Shown one piece after another: positions 41,534 to 41,750 of a stretch of DNA of 41,750 nt. The DNA lies in the NCBI GenBank assembly GCA_949298575.1, contig CASFXH010000027.1:1-41750 (forward strand). Reading direction: 5' to 3'. The DNA is from an uncultured Parabacteroides sp. (GTDB lineage Bacteria > Bacteroidota > Bacteroidia > Bacteroidales > Tannerellaceae). The notes below the pieces were generated by a model. It made no database searches. It was not told the origin of the DNA and worked only from the letters and a program-made list of their open reading frames with translations. Made by a program: the position numbers and the translations under genes. The first letter of the stretch is position 1. Every line of letters starts with the position of its first letter.

Positions 41534-41750
41534 TTAGGTAATCTTCCAATCCCCCAACGTCCGTTTCTCGCGATCGAAATTGATCCCGACCTTGACGATG
41601 GGCAACCCGCAAAGGGCGAAACGCTTCGGGTATTCCTTCAAATCAATTTGTCTCATGGCCTCATCGGCGCTCTTGTCCAGCTTCAGTTCGACAAGGTAGA
41701 GCTTGGTGGCGGTGCGGATCACGATGTCTACTCGGCCCGTGGATGTATGG
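41534..41750 (-). CDS. PD-(D/E)XK nuclease-superfamily protein, C-terminal part (cut by window edge)
   Basis: On the minus strand about 71 codons are open from the window end to the stop at 41534. The sequence GRVDIVIRTATKLYLVELKL followed by EAMRQID is the C-terminal PD-(D/E)XK core (D...ExK, then a glutamine helix) seen in Bacteroidales 'AAA family ATPase/nuclease' proteins (DUF1703-type). The N-terminal ATPase part, if present, lies outside the window. These proteins are multicopy in this order; the function is not known. Confidence 0.8.
   Translation of the reverse strand, partial: HTSTGRVDIVIRTATKLYLVELKLDKSADEAMRQIDLKEYPKRFALCGLPIVKVGINFDREKRTLGDWKIT

Overview
The window looks like a chromosomal segment from a Bacteroidales bacterium of the Parabacteroides/Tannerellaceae type. 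The reasons are a large secreted protein with a DUF6383-like C-terminus, adjacent type IX secretion genes (porU, porV), a glycine-lipid synthase pair (glsA, glsB), Bacteroidetes-restricted families (DUF4834, DUF3822, DUF4924), lipoproteins with short lipoboxes, and several promoters fitting the Bacteroidetes pattern (-33 TTG/TTTG, -7 TAnnTTTG). This is inference from content; no 16S or tRNA gene is present to confirm it.

Layout. 1-363 is the cut 5' part of an Rpn-type PD-(D/E)XK nuclease gene (minus strand), followed by 0.8 kb of non-coding DNA with a 22-bp periodic array. 1173-5219 is a 1348-residue secreted protein. 5220-5642 is non-coding but rich: a terminator, a possible structured small RNA, and a second array of 23-24 bp period. 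5643-6899 is a DUF4143-type ATPase whose promoter is flanked by two large palindromes. 7106-9976 holds rsmA-mgtE and efp on the minus strand. 10073-21869 is a long plus-strand run: a flippase-like membrane protein, pepD, an FAH-fold enzyme, porU, porV, ispF, a SUI1/YciH protein and a RecB/AddA-like helicase-nuclease. A third periodic array (8 units of 23 bp in two opposed blocks) separates this from the phospholipid operon psd-pssA-DUF4834. Then come, on the minus strand, blaI-like, blaR1-like and tadA; on the plus strand glsA-glsB-cls; on the minus strand a membrane-anchored protein, a DUF3822 protein and rsmD; on the plus strand a RecD/Dda-like helicase, an unknown protein, rsmI, a coiled-coil lipoprotein and a YjjG-type phosphatase; on the minus strand a Mur-ligase-like gene, DUF4924, prfC and apbE; finally a plus-strand metallo-beta-lactamase-fold hydrolase and the cut 3' end of a second PD-(D/E)XK protein.

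How it fits together. Most genes are housekeeping (translation, tRNA/rRNA modification, isoprenoids, DNA repair). Two functional themes stand out. One is envelope lipid synthesis: phosphatidylethanolamine (psd, pssA), cardiolipin (cls) and glycine lipids (glsA, glsB) lie within 8 kb. The other is type IX secretion: the sortase PorU and its partner PorV are encoded here, and the large secreted protein at 1173-5219 ends in a sorting-domain-like tail.

The most unusual features are in non-coding DNA: three intergenic arrays that share a 22-24 bp period but not a sequence, twin 41/43-bp palindromes placed exactly on either side of a promoter, and a possible RNA with two GTGA-loop hairpins before a strong terminator. 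Among proteins, the Mur-ligase-like gene at 39672-40601 has lost canonical catalytic residues and a C-terminal domain.
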